From M3007 sp031425035 (GTDB taxonomy: Bacteria; Bacteroidota; Bacteroidia; Chitinophagales; Saprospiraceae): DNA of 64,000 bases. The notes under the pieces were generated by a model. It worked only from the letters and a program-made list of their open reading frames with translations, ran no database searches and had not been told where the DNA came from. The DNA is taken from positions 4,815 through 68,814 of the forward strand of contig JANPIN010000052.1 in NCBI GenBank assembly GCA_031425035.1. The letters run 5' to 3'. Shown piece by piece: positions 26,939 through 35,806 of this stretch (positions within the stretch are counted from its first letter, which is position 1; every line of letters begins with the position of its first letter). The position numbers and the translations under genes were made by a program.

Positions 26939-28116
26939 TGGAAATTCTATTTATCAGTCATAAATACCCGCCCTCGATTGGGGGCATGGAGAAACAAAGT
27001 TTCGAGCTCATTCGGGGCATGGAACGGCATGCCAAAGTGCATACCATCGTGCATGCTGCCGGGGAAAGTAAACTGGGTTTTTTCCTGGGACTGCGCCGGC
27101 GAATACTGGACACTTGTCGCGAGCATCCCGGCATTTCGGTGATCCATTTCAACGACGGACTCCTGGCGGCCATTTGCCTGCGGCATACCGGTTATGAACA
27201 CCTGAAACGTACCGCCACCCTGCATGGTCTGGAGGTCGTTTTCCCCAACCGGCTGTATCAGCGTTTCGTTTTGCCCGGGTTCAAAAAACTGGATCTGATT
27301 TTTGCCGTCAGCCAGGCGACCGCACAGGCCTGTATCGAGCGGGGACTGCCGGCCGAAAAAGTGGTAGTGGTACCCAACGGCGTGGATACGGACATCGCCA
27401 CGAGCCACCCGCGGCCGGATTTTTACGCGTTTTTCCAGGAACATTATGGGCTCGATTTAAACGGCCGGCCGATTCTGGTGACCATGGGACGTTCGGTAAA
27501 ACGCAAGGGTTTTTCCTGGTTTATTGAAAACGTGCTCCCCCGTTTAGCGCCGGAAGCCATTTTGGTGATGATCGGCCCTTTTCAAACCAAACCTGCCGGT
27601 CCGGCGGTCTGGCTGCCTTATTTACCCGCTGGCCTGCGCCGTCAGATCGAGCTGTTCCTGGGTTTTCCCACCGATGAAGCACGTTTACGCGAACTTTTGG
27701 CGCAGCCGGAGCTGAAAAACAGGCTGCGGCACCTGGGTAAACTGCCATTCGACCATATACTGCAAATCCTGTCGAAAGCTACGGCCTTCGTTATGCCCAA
27801 CATCCCAATGGCGGGCGATATGGAGGGTTTCGGACTAGTCTGCCTGGAAGCGAGCATGTGCGGCACAACGGTTTTTGCCGCTCTTACGGACGGCATTCCC
27901 GATGCGATTCACGACGGTAAAAACGGTGTGCTGTTACCCGCCCAAAATGCGGACGCCTGGGTAAATGCCTTAAATGCGGCTTTTAAAAACCCGGAGCTCT
28001 ACGCAGCGCAGGGAAAAGCCGCCCGGGAATATACACGCTCCCAATTCAGCTGGGATAAAATGGCCGCTGGCTATTGGGCTCATTTTCAAGTACTTGGCAG
28101 ACCGGATCAGGGGTAA
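26938..28116 (+). CDS. GT4 glycosyltransferase
   Basis: The 392-residue GT-B enzyme starts at MEILFISHKYPPSIGGMEKQ, the acceptor loop typical of GT4 with its Gly-Gly-Met-Glu motif. The donor domain has VVVVPNGVDTDIA, ILVTMGRSVKRKGFSWF, and the segment MEGFGLVCLEASMCGTTVFA with the paired Glu residues, then DGIPDAIHDGKNG. The ATG shares one base with the preceding TGA (TGATG). Its 3' end overlaps the convergent DUF4833 gene by ten bases. Together with the two genes before it, it probably builds and handles a lipid-linked or surface glycan. Confidence 0.88.
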   Translation: MEILFISHKYPPSIGGMEKQSFELIRGMERHAKVHTIVHAAGESKLGFFLGLRRRILDTCREHPGISVIHFNDGLLAAICLRHTGYEHLKRTATLHGLEVVFPNRLYQRFVLPGFKKLDLIFAVSQATAQACIERGLPAEKVVVVPNGVDTDIATSHPRPDFYAFFQEHYGLDLNGRPILVTMGRSVKRKGFSWFIENVLPRLAPEAILVMIGPFQTKPAGPAVWLPYLPAGLRRQIELFLGFPTDEARLRELLAQPELKNRLRHLGKLPFDHILQILSKATAFVMPNIPMAGDMEGFGLVCLEASMCGTTVFAALTDGIPDAIHDGKNGVLLPAQNADAWVNALNAAFKNPELYAAQGKAAREYTRSQFSWDKMAAGYWAHFQVLGRPDQG

Positions 28117-28640
28117 AATTTCTCGTACATCGCCTGGCCGTTCCAGGGATCGGCGCCGAAAATTTCCACGTACTGCACCTTGGGCGCCAGGCTCCACAGC
28201 GAACTTTGTTCAATACTGACGTAAATACGCTTGACCACCACCTGTTTGCCATTGACTTCCATGCGCGCCCGGGGTTTGCCGTCGGGGCCCATTTCCAGAA
28301 TGAATTTCTTCCGCGCATAACTGACCAGGTGAAACTGGAAGTTGTTTTCGCCCAGTTGGTCCACCGAAACCCCGTACGCCAAGTTACGCTGAATGAAGCT
28401 CAGGCCTTCCCGGGTGCCACCGTCCGTGTACCGGATCCAGTAAATATTGATCGGCTTCTTCTCGTCCAACTTACTGCCGGACAACAGATTAGCGTCATAA
28501 ACGATCGTGTTGGCATTGCCGCTGCGCTGAATATAGAACAGCGATTGAAAGCCCTGTGGCGGGGTGGGGTAGTTGTCCTGCGCTTGCAGACCCAGGCTGG
28601 AAAACAGCAAAGCCGACAGGAGGAATAGTATATTTTTCAT
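28107..28640 (-). CDS. DUF4833-type exported protein
   Basis: The 177-residue product has a signal peptide (MKNILFLLSALLFSSLGLQAQ). The body matches what I know of DUF4833: LFYIQRSGNANTIVYDAN, KPINIYWIRYTDGGTREGLS, AYGVSVDQLGENNFQFHLVS and KRIYVSIEQSSLWSLAPKV. Members are Bacteroidota exported proteins of unknown function. It starts 11 bp after the DUF5686 gene on the same strand, an arrangement that suggests a joint outer-envelope role. The last ten bases overlap the 3' end of the convergent glycosyltransferase. Confidence 0.75.
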   Translation of the reverse strand: MKNILFLLSALLFSSLGLQAQDNYPTPPQGFQSLFYIQRSGNANTIVYDANLLSGSKLDEKKPINIYWIRYTDGGTREGLSFIQRNLAYGVSVDQLGENNFQFHLVSYARKKFILEMGPDGKPRARMEVNGKQVVVKRIYVSIEQSSLWSLAPKVQYVEIFGADPWNGQAMYEKFYP

Positions 28641-28651
28641 GGATTAGAAAT

Positions 28652-31228
28652 TTAGAAGTCAAGTTTAAAGCGGGCGCGAATGCCCCATTTGCTCACGCCG
28701 GGCAGATCGGTATAGGTCAGTCGGCGCACGTAGTCCACCCGGAAGAGTCGGAAAATATTGGCGATCCCGACGCTGGCTTCGATATAGGGTTGTTTTTCAA
28801 GCGTGTGGGTCACCGTTTGTCCATTGGCATCGACCGGAAAGCGCAGTACGCCGTTCGTAAGACTGGGTTGATTCCGCTGATCGAGGCCGCCGTACAGGCC
28901 TTTAAAGCTGGCGACTTCCCGCCATTTCAGGCGGCGTATGACGGGTATTTTATTGAAAAAGAAACCGCCGAAATTGTGCTGAATATTGAGCGCCACGAAC
29001 TTATCGCTGGCAAATTCCAGGAAGTTCATCAGGTTATACGCCTGTAACTGATAGGAATACGTCTGGTTGGCGCGGTGGATGACCAGCAGCGGATAGGGTA
29101 CTTTGCCGAATACGCGGCCCGCTTCGAGCGACCAGTCGGAGTAACCCAGCGGCGCGATGTAAAAGATCTTGCTCACCTGGGCGCTCACCTGCTGGTAGTC
29201 GTATTCGCCGCCCAGCAGGCCTTTTTTTCCGGCCCGCACATGCAGCTGGAAAATGGGGTATTTACTCAGGATGGGTATGCGGTAGGTCTTGCCCTGATAG
29301 AATTTTTCATTGACGGCATAGCGCACGGAAAATCCCATTTCAGTGACGTTAATTTCCGGCAGGTAGTGCACGTCCTCGTCGCCGGCCCGCCGGTAATCGA
29401 ACTGCAATATGCCGCCGGGAAGTTTGCGAAGCTGTTGAAAAGAGGCTGTGTAACTGAGTCCCTTCCGCATTTCCCGCACGTAATTCAGCTTGAAGGAACG
29501 ATTGTAAATCATCTTGTCATTGACGCCCCGTTTGAACGACAGCAAAAAGTTGTCTTCCTGCACAAATTCCAGGCTCTCTCCCGGAATTTGAATTTCATTT
29601 TGGGTGGAGATGGTCAACTGGTTCATGGGGTACAAACCGGCCGTTTTCTGGTTAAAAGCATAGGTCACCCCGGCATAGTGTTTCCAGCGATCGTCCTTGA
29701 AACCATGGGCAACATAGCCCTCCAGATACAGGCTTTTGGCAAAATGTACGTTGGTCCGTCCACCGGCCCGCAGGCGCAGACCTTCCACGTCGTTGAAGCT
29801 GTAGAAAGTGTTGACCGGCCCGAGATCGAAGCCGCCGAAACTCTTATACCCGGCCAGCACGAACACGGCAATATTCATCGTCCGCTTAAATGCCGGCACG
29901 TTCTGGATGCTGTCGACCATGCGGTAAATGCCCAGTTCCTGTTTGGAAAGCGGATTATGGCGGTTTTCCTGCCAGAAAGCGGGGGCGCGATGCGTAACTG
30001 TTTCATCGGTCACCGTGGCTACTTTGGTGCGGAACAGGCTGTCCGGCAAAGGCTCATTGAGTCGGTAGTTCCGGTAGGAAATCGATTTATGGCCCAGTAC
30101 GCTCTGGCGCTTTTCCGATTTCACCAGCTGGAAATCCATGGAAATATCATCGCGGGTCAACATCAGCCGGCGGCTGGCGCCGGTGCCGAAAAAGTCAAAA
30201 TCCTGTTCCAGGTGCAGGTCGCTGACCCAGTTGAGGTTGGCGTCGTGCGAAATACCCATCTGCACTTTACGCACCGCGTAAGTAGAATCGAGGGCGACTA
30301 GCATGTTGCCGACAAACGCCAGGTCGCTCTTGTTACGGGGCGCAAAAAAGATGTCGGCGCAGCGGGTACCGGCATAGTCGAGCGTATCCACGATATAGAA
30401 ACGGTACATGGTAGGCGCCAGTGCGGACAGCGGCCCGACGAACTGGGTGGTTAGCAGGCTGATGTTCGCGTCGTAAATATCGACGTTCTGGTACAGGCTG
30501 TTCAGGTAGTTGGATAGGCCTTCATCGTCGAGATAGCCCTCCAGGCCGGTTTGCTGTTCGCCGGTGATGTACTCTTTTTCGGACTTCGGGTCTTTTCGGT
30601 AGTACACGTTCATCAGGCGTTCGCGCAGATAAACGGGCAGGGCGACTTTACCGCTGACCTGGTTCGTATCCACATTTTCGAAAACGAACTGGAATTTGCG
30701 CAGGCTGCGGCGGTTGCGGAATTTATCCGAAATGTTGTTGAGATCGAACTGCAGTTTCTCGTAGGCCTCGTATTGATAAAAATCCAGCCCTTCTTTCCGG
30801 TTTTTGTCCTTGTGGGCAAACACTTCACCGATCAGATCGACGGCCGGGTTATTTTTCCGGCGGTATTTGTCGGGGCGGATTTCCACCTCGCGCAGGTTGA
30901 CGGTTTCATCCATCAACCGCACGGTGATCTCACTATGTTCACCGGAGCGGATCTTGATATTCTGGGTGGTATAGCCCACATAAGCGACGCGGAGGACGGT
31001 GGTTGGCTGATCGGATTCGATCAGGAAATTGCCGGCAATATCCGTACGGGTACCGGCTTTGACGTCGGGTAACTGGACGGTCGCGTAAGCCAGGGGCTCG
31101 TTCGTACGGTCGTCAATTACTTTACCATGGACAGAGGTGGATTGCTGGGCAGTTAACAGGCCGGAAGTCAGAAATAACAGCAATAATAACAGACCCGGGC
31201 GGACCAATATTCTTGTAAAAGCTTGCAT
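28652..31228 (-). CDS. DUF5686 / carboxypeptidase-regulatory-like outer-membrane protein
   Basis: The 858-residue protein has a signal peptide ending GLLTAQQ. A carboxypeptidase-D regulatory-like domain follows at about residues 32-110 (VHGKVIDDRTNEPLAYATVQ, LRVAYVGYTTQNI). The rest, about 115-858, is the DUF5686 region: EVEIRPDKYRRKNNPAVDLI, then long strands with aromatic and Arg/Lys patterns to the C-terminal KWGIRARFKLDF, as in an outer-membrane barrel. It resembles TonB-dependent receptors in having the CarboxypepD_reg domain but lacks a recognisable TonB box and plug. DUF5686 proteins are common in Bacteroidota; their cargo is unknown. Confidence 0.85.
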   Translation of the reverse strand: MQAFTRILVRPGLLLLLLFLTSGLLTAQQSTSVHGKVIDDRTNEPLAYATVQLPDVKAGTRTDIAGNFLIESDQPTTVLRVAYVGYTTQNIKIRSGEHSEITVRLMDETVNLREVEIRPDKYRRKNNPAVDLIGEVFAHKDKNRKEGLDFYQYEAYEKLQFDLNNISDKFRNRRSLRKFQFVFENVDTNQVSGKVALPVYLRERLMNVYYRKDPKSEKEYITGEQQTGLEGYLDDEGLSNYLNSLYQNVDIYDANISLLTTQFVGPLSALAPTMYRFYIVDTLDYAGTRCADIFFAPRNKSDLAFVGNMLVALDSTYAVRKVQMGISHDANLNWVSDLHLEQDFDFFGTGASRRLMLTRDDISMDFQLVKSEKRQSVLGHKSISYRNYRLNEPLPDSLFRTKVATVTDETVTHRAPAFWQENRHNPLSKQELGIYRMVDSIQNVPAFKRTMNIAVFVLAGYKSFGGFDLGPVNTFYSFNDVEGLRLRAGGRTNVHFAKSLYLEGYVAHGFKDDRWKHYAGVTYAFNQKTAGLYPMNQLTISTQNEIQIPGESLEFVQEDNFLLSFKRGVNDKMIYNRSFKLNYVREMRKGLSYTASFQQLRKLPGGILQFDYRRAGDEDVHYLPEINVTEMGFSVRYAVNEKFYQGKTYRIPILSKYPIFQLHVRAGKKGLLGGEYDYQQVSAQVSKIFYIAPLGYSDWSLEAGRVFGKVPYPLLVIHRANQTYSYQLQAYNLMNFLEFASDKFVALNIQHNFGGFFFNKIPVIRRLKWREVASFKGLYGGLDQRNQPSLTNGVLRFPVDANGQTVTHTLEKQPYIEASVGIANIFRLFRVDYVRRLTYTDLPGVSKWGIRARFKLDF

Positions 31229-31298
31229 AATATTCTCGTTTTCAGTCGGTTGGGGGTGGGCGAAAAGATAAGTTTAGACGAATTTGGATTATGGTAAA

Positions 31299-31338
31299 GG
31301 CAGGTTTGATGGTTCGACCTGGTTTGTTGGTTTGAACA
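31299..31338. repeat. GGTTTG short-period island
   Basis: Imperfect GGTTTG / TGGTTTG words recur over about 40 bp within the 345-bp gap between the DUF5686 start and pgpA. Similar islands lie at 31,536-31,575 and 32,067-32,103. A CCTGATGATCAGG palindrome (31,340-31,352) follows; no gene is seen in this gap. Confidence 0.6.
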
Positions 31339-31369
31339 CCTGATGATCAGGTACTTGAAATCCAACGTA

Positions 31370-31396
31370 GTTCAAAACCACTTTGCGCTGACTATA
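31370..31396 (-). repeat. Dispersed intergenic repeat, minus-strand copy
   Basis: The complement reads TATAGTCAGCGCAAAGTGG then TTTTGAAC, matching the first 27 bases of the copy at 44,036 with two substitutions. Confidence 0.65.
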
Positions 31397-31535
31397 AAGG
31401 GCATGTACGTTTCAACAATCAGGAATAGGATTGGCTCTACCGCGGAAAGGCGTTTTCGACCATTTGCAGCATTTGAGCGATGAATTAGCAGATAGGGTAG
31501 AATCAAAAGTGTCCACGGGAAGACACGATTTGTAG

Positions 31536-31575
31536 GCAGGTTTGGGTGGTTTGCTGGTTTGGGTATTTGCTGGTT
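31536..31575. repeat. GGTTTG short-period island at the 3' end of pgpA
   Basis: GGTTTGGGTGGTTTGCTGG and further TGGTTTG/TGGTT words run into the pgpA stop codon. A related island (32,067-32,103) separates pgpA from cerR. Confidence 0.6.
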
Positions 31576-32053
31576 ATGAATTACTGAAAAAAAGCAGGTG
31601 CAAACCCCAGAGCACCGCATTGGCCGCTACACCTGCCGCCACATCATCCAGCATCACGCCCCAGCCATTTTCCAGTCGCTCCAGCCGGCGAATACCCAGC
31701 GGTTTGAAAATATCGAAAAAGCGGAAGAGGAAAAATGCCGCGCATAAGTGCTGAAAATCTACCGGGAAAAACAACATGGTGATCCATACGCCTACCACTT
31801 CATCGAGCACGAACTGCCGGGGGTCTTCCCCCCATTCACCATACACGTTCGCCGCCGCGCGCACCCCCACCAGCAAAGCCACCAGGCTGGCCACCAGTAG
31901 CCAGGGCGCCATGGCCGGCCCCGACCAGGCCCAGAAAGGCAGTAAAAACAGCAGGCCTAATCCGCTTCCCCAGGTCCCCGGCGCAATGGGCAACCATCCC
32001 GTACCAAAACCGGTCCCCAGAATTTTGGACCAGCTATTCATGTTTGCATTCAC
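31574..32053 (-). CDS. pgpA: Phosphatidylglycerophosphatase A family protein
   Basis: The 159-residue membrane protein shows the PgpA signatures: GTGWLPIAPGTWGSGLGLL at the N terminus, DPRQFVLDEVVGVW in the middle, and RFFDIFKPLGIRRLE with NGWGVMLDDVAAG at the C terminus. These hold the acidic and Asn/Asp residues of the active site. Four hydrophobic segments are visible. PgpA dephosphorylates phosphatidylglycerophosphate to phosphatidylglycerol at the inner membrane. It is the last gene of the spt cluster, 48 bp after cerR, with a G/T-rich island in the gap. A role on a sphingolipid phosphate is possible but purely inferred from context. Confidence 0.9.
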   Translation of the reverse strand: MNANMNSWSKILGTGFGTGWLPIAPGTWGSGLGLLFLLPFWAWSGPAMAPWLLVASLVALLVGVRAAANVYGEWGEDPRQFVLDEVVGVWITMLFFPVDFQHLCAAFFLFRFFDIFKPLGIRRLERLENGWGVMLDDVAAGVAANAVLWGLHLLFFSNS

Positions 32054-32101
32054 GGTTGTGTAAGTAAGGTTTGAATGGTTTGTTGTTTGGAGAGGTTTGT
32101 T

Positions 32102-33100
32102 TCAAAGCCAGCCATGCTGCCGGTACCAGTTCACTGCATCGGCCATACCGCTGTACAGATTGAACCGGGGTTTAAAATGCAGTTCTTCAAAGAGCGGTTG
32201 CACGTCGCAGTGCCAGTTTTCAGCCGCCAGTTCGGGTAATTTTTCCCGGTTCAGCGGACTGGGTTTCTTCTGCCAGCGCCCGATTGTTTCGGCCAGGCCG
32301 GCTATCGGGCGCATGACACTTAGTGGAATGCCCAGTTTCAAGGTCTTTTTTCTACCCAATGCCTTCCGCACTGCCGCTCCCAGATCGGCTGTGCGGTATG
32401 CCTGTCCATCCCCGATGATGTACTTCCGGTGGTTGGCCAGCGGACTTTCCAGCACCCTGAAAATGGCCTGCGCAACGTCGGCGGCGTGGACAAAACTGAG
32501 GCGTTGCGGCTCGCTGCCAATCGTCAGTTCCAGCCCTTTTTCCGCCAGTCGGATGAAGGTCAGAATATCGCGTTCCCAGGGACCGTACACGGCGGTTGGC
32601 CGTACCACCACCCAGGGAAAATCTAATGGAAGCGACTCCAGATAGCGTTCGGTCTGCAGTTTGCTTTCTCCATATGGGGTCAGCGGCCGCGGCGCCTGGT
32701 TATTTTTTATGAGGTCCGAGTCGGCTGGAGCAGCACCCAGGGCAGCTAAACTGCTAACAAACAGGAACTTATCCGGCACTTTTTCCGCGTTTTGCAGGGC
32801 GTTCACCAGGCGGCGGGTAAGCTCCAGGTTGCCCCGGCGGTAGTCGTCCCGGTGTAGTGCCTTGGTGGTCCCGGCATTATGGATCACCCAGTCATACCGG
32901 TCGGTTGCCCGCAGCACGGTGGTCATCGCAGCCTCATCATGCAGGGGCAGTTCGAGCAGATGCAAACGCGGATCGTTCAATCGGCTGCGATCACTGCCGG
33001 CCCGCACGGTGGCGGTGACGTCGTCGCCCCGTTCGAGGGCCAGAGCGACCAGGTAACCGCCAATGAATCCGCTGGCGCCGGTGATCAGAATACGCGCCAC
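32102..33100 (-). CDS. cerR: NAD-dependent epimerase/dehydratase family reductase, CerR-like
   Basis: The 332-residue extended SDR has the nucleotide-binding motif GASGFIGG (residues 8-15) and the catalytic Tyr143-x3-Lys147 in YGESK, with Ser116/117 in FVSSLAA. The C-terminal part (RPTAVYGPWERDI, LSFVHAADVAQAI) is typical of 3-beta-hydroxysteroid-dehydrogenase-like SDRs. In Caulobacter and Bacteroides, proteins of this type (CerR) reduce the 3-keto group in ceramide synthesis. Here the gene directly follows the GNAT-type ceramide synthase candidate (3 bp gap) and serine palmitoyltransferase, which supports that role. Without the context it could only be called a nucleoside-sugar-epimerase-like reductase. 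Confidence 0.75.
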   Translation of the reverse strand: MARILITGASGFIGGYLVALALERGDDVTATVRAGSDRSRLNDPRLHLLELPLHDEAAMTTVLRATDRYDWVIHNAGTTKALHRDDYRRGNLELTRRLVNALQNAEKVPDKFLFVSSLAALGAAPADSDLIKNNQAPRPLTPYGESKLQTERYLESLPLDFPWVVVRPTAVYGPWERDILTFIRLAEKGLELTIGSEPQRLSFVHAADVAQAIFRVLESPLANHRKYIIGDGQAYRTADLGAAVRKALGRKKTLKLGIPLSVMRPIAGLAETIGRWQKKPSPLNREKLPELAAENWHCDVQPLFEELHFKPRFNLYSGMADAVNWYRQHGWL

Positions 33101-33103
33101 GAC

Positions 33104-34267
33104 TCAGAGCGTTTTTTCGTAAATGCGGTGCTTACGGAACATTTTACCGCCAATTTGCAGCAGTGCCCGGTTCATCAGCGCATTATCTTCCAGTATCCAC
33201 GACGCTTCGCCCCGGTCAATGCCTTTGCGAATAGCCGCCTGGTACGTACGCACGTAAAAGCACATGTCCAGGCCGGAGCGACGATATTCCGGCAGCACGC
33301 CGAGGGCAACGATGCGCACCGCCTTGATGGATTTACGGCCAAACAGGAATTTGAACACCCCGGTCGGGAACAGCCGGCCACGTTTGATCTTGATGAACAC
33401 CTCGTTCAAATTGGGAATGGACAGCGCAATACCAATCGTTTTGCCGTCTTTTTCCGCAAAAAACACAAAATCCGGATCGATGGCCATTTTCAGGTCCTTG
33501 CCCATCTGGCGCACTTCCGCTTCGGTCATGGGCACAAAACCCAGGTTCTGATCCCAGGACGCATTGTAGACCGGCAGGAATTTATTCACTTCATTTTCGA
33601 AGTCCTTCATGTTGATGGTCCGGATGGTCACCCCGCGCTGAGCCAGTCGTTCTTCCAGGCGGGCGGCCATACTTTCCATTTCCGGCGTCAACGTTTTCAC
33701 GTACAGGTCGTAACTCAGCAGGTCAGTATTTTTGACGAAACCGTAGCGTTCCAGCAGTTCGGCATAGTACGGGTAGTTATAAGTCGTCAGTACAAAGGGC
33801 GGCTCTTCGAAATTTTCGATGAGCAGGCCGCAGGTTTCATTCGTGGAAAAATTGGTCGGCCCGAGTACCCGCTCCAGGCCTTGTGCCCGCAACCAGTCGG
33901 CGGCCGTATCCAACAAAGTTTTAGCCACGTGGTAGTCATTCACCACGTCGAAAAACCCGAAAAACCCCGTTTGTTCCTGCGCAAACTCGATGTAGTTGTT
34001 GTTGCGAATGGCAGCTATACGACCCAGCACCTTGCCTTCCGGTGATTTGGCCAGAAAATATTCCGCTTCCGAGTGCAGGAAAAACGGGCTTTTTTTCCGG
34101 TTCAACAGCGCTTCCTGGGCCATGAACAGTTCCGGCACGTACAGTGGATCGCCCGCAAAAAGGTCATGCGGGAAATCGATGAACTGCTGCAAAGCCTTGT
34201 GGCCTTCTACCCGCTCGATACGCAGGTCAAGGGTGGTTTCGGGCAGGGTAGTAGAGGTGTTTTTCAT
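33104..34267 (-). CDS. bcerS: GNAT-fold N-acyltransferase, probable bacterial ceramide synthase
   Basis: The 387-residue product has two GNAT-like halves. The N-terminal half contains DPLYVPELFMAQEALLNRKK, SEAEYFLAKSPEGKVLGRIA and GPTNFSTNETCGLLIENF. The C-terminal half contains the acyl-CoA binding type motif ALGVLPEYRRSGLD at about residues 319-332. Bacterial ceramide synthase (bCerS), described in Caulobacter, is a GNAT-family protein of about this size encoded near spt and cerR. It N-acylates the 3-oxosphinganine made by SPT. Position between spt and cerR with short gaps (32 bp and 3 bp) makes this the best reading. The assignment rests on family resemblance plus context, not on a database match. 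Confidence 0.75.
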   Translation of the reverse strand: MKNTSTTLPETTLDLRIERVEGHKALQQFIDFPHDLFAGDPLYVPELFMAQEALLNRKKSPFFLHSEAEYFLAKSPEGKVLGRIAAIRNNNYIEFAQEQTGFFGFFDVVNDYHVAKTLLDTAADWLRAQGLERVLGPTNFSTNETCGLLIENFEEPPFVLTTYNYPYYAELLERYGFVKNTDLLSYDLYVKTLTPEMESMAARLEERLAQRGVTIRTINMKDFENEVNKFLPVYNASWDQNLGFVPMTEAEVRQMGKDLKMAIDPDFVFFAEKDGKTIGIALSIPNLNEVFIKIKRGRLFPTGVFKFLFGRKSIKAVRIVALGVLPEYRRSGLDMCFYVRTYQAAIRKGIDRGEASWILEDNALMNRALLQIGGKMFRKHRIYEKTL

Positions 34268-34299
34268 GCGTTGTTAATAAGGTAAATGAGGATTCGCTC

Positions 34300-35514
34300 T
34301 TAGCTAAAACTGACCGATTCAAAAATTTCCAGTTGCTGGGCGTTGCGGTACATAATTTCCACGGCCCGATCGATCTGGGCGAAGGAATGCGTGGCCATCA
34401 GCGAAAAACGAATAAGCGAATCGGTGCTGCGTACGGCCGGCGAAACCACCGGATTAACGAACACCCCGTCATCGGCCATCATTTTGGCGAACTGAAAGGT
34501 TTTCTGATCATCGCGAATATAGATGGGCAGGATGGGCGACTCCGTTTTACCGATCTCGAACCCGGCGCTGCGCAGCAGGTCCATGGCGTAATGGGTGTTT
34601 TGCCACAATTTATCGATGCGTTCCGGCTCGCTGCGGATGATTTCCAGGGCGGCCAGGGCGCTGGCGGCGGATGCCGGCGTCATGCTGGCGCTGAAAATCA
34701 GGGCCCGCGAATTATGCTTGAGGTAGTTGATCGTATCAAAATCGGCGGCGACAAATCCACCCAGCGACGCCAGCGATTTGGAGAACGTACCGACAATCAG
34801 GTCCACCTGGTCCTGCAGCCCGAAGTGGTGACCGGTTCCGCGGCCTTGTTCGCCGATCACGCCTACGGCATGCGCATCATCCACGATGACGGTAGCGTCA
34901 TAGGTTTTAGCCAGGGCGATGATGCCCGGCAGGTCAGCGATGTCGCCTTCCATGCTGAAAATACCGTCCATGACGATGATTTTCGCCCCGTCTCCTTCGA
35001 CCCGGCGCAGTTGTTGTTCCAGCGACTGCATATCGTTGTGCCGGTATTTGACCACTTTACCGAAGCTCAGGCGGGTCCCGTCGATGATCGAGGCGTGGAC
35101 CAGTTCGTCGATGAAAATATAGTCGTTACGGCCGGCCAGGGGAGCGATGGCGCCCAGGTTAGCCTGAAAGCCCGTGCTATAGAGCAACACCGCTTCTTTG
35201 TCCAGGTAGTCGGCCAGGGCTTCTTCGAGTTCGATATGGATCTTCAGGGTGCCATTCAGAAAACGGGAGCCGGCGCAACCGGTACCATACTGTTGTATGG
35301 CCTGGTTGGCAGCTTCCTTGAGCTTGGGGTGATTGGTCAGCCCTAGGTAGCTGTTGGAACCGAACATCAATACGGATTTACCGTCGATCATCACTTCCGT
35401 ATCCTGTTCAGATTCTATGGTACGGAAATAAGGATAGAGGTTAGCGCGCTTCAATTGTTGGGGAGCGTCATAACTGCGAATCTTGTGGAGGAGGTTATGG
35501 TTCATGCCGTTCAA
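34300..35514 (-). CDS. spt: Serine palmitoyltransferase (alpha-oxoamine synthase)
   Basis: The 404-residue PLP enzyme belongs to the alpha-oxoamine synthase family. Active-site residues are visible: His140 (ELVHASIIDG) stacking on the cofactor, Asp212 and His215 in VDDAHAVGV, and the PLP-lysine Lys246 in GTFSKSLASLGG. GSNSYLGLTNHPKL and YGTGCAGSRFLNGT are family words. SPT condenses serine with a fatty acyl thioester to give 3-oxosphinganine, the first step of sphingolipid synthesis. KBL and BioF are close relatives, but the adjacent ceramide-synthase- and CerR-like genes favour SPT. A second ATG three codons in is also possible. Bacteroidota commonly make sphingolipids. Confidence 0.88.
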   Translation of the reverse strand: MNGMNHNLLHKIRSYDAPQQLKRANLYPYFRTIESEQDTEVMIDGKSVLMFGSNSYLGLTNHPKLKEAANQAIQQYGTGCAGSRFLNGTLKIHIELEEALADYLDKEAVLLYSTGFQANLGAIAPLAGRNDYIFIDELVHASIIDGTRLSFGKVVKYRHNDMQSLEQQLRRVEGDGAKIIVMDGIFSMEGDIADLPGIIALAKTYDATVIVDDAHAVGVIGEQGRGTGHHFGLQDQVDLIVGTFSKSLASLGGFVAADFDTINYLKHNSRALIFSASMTPASAASALAALEIIRSEPERIDKLWQNTHYAMDLLRSAGFEIGKTESPILPIYIRDDQKTFQFAKMMADDGVFVNPVVSPAVRSTDSLIRFSLMATHSFAQIDRAVEIMYRNAQQLEIFESVSFS

Positions 35515-35566
35515 TTTAGGAGGAAATTGACTTTTCCCCTTTGAGAAAACAAATTTTTTTTAGAGT

Positions 35567-35591
35567 AAAACAGGCGTTACTGCCCGTTTTT
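35567..35591 (-). terminator. Hairpin between tetR and spt
   Basis: AAAACAGGC and GCCCGTTTTT form a nine-bp stem with one mismatch around GTTACT. On the minus strand it lies downstream of the TetR gene and 53 bp before the spt start, so it could terminate tetR transcripts or attenuate read-through. The rest of the 292-bp gap is AT-rich with nothing else recognised. Confidence 0.45.
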
Positions 35592-35806
35592 CTAGTAAAA
35601 AATAATTAGTAAAAAGTTGATTAAGAACCGGTTGATTATCCGCAGCGCCAATTAATTCTGCGGTAAAATGGGAACAAGGGCCTTGGAAATACGTACTTGG
35701 TTTTTTGTTTTTACGGACAACATTTCAGACCAGGCAAAACGACGGTATAGCGTAATACTAACAATCGTTCCGCGTAATGGTTTGCTGTCCGGTATTTATG
35801 CGGGCG

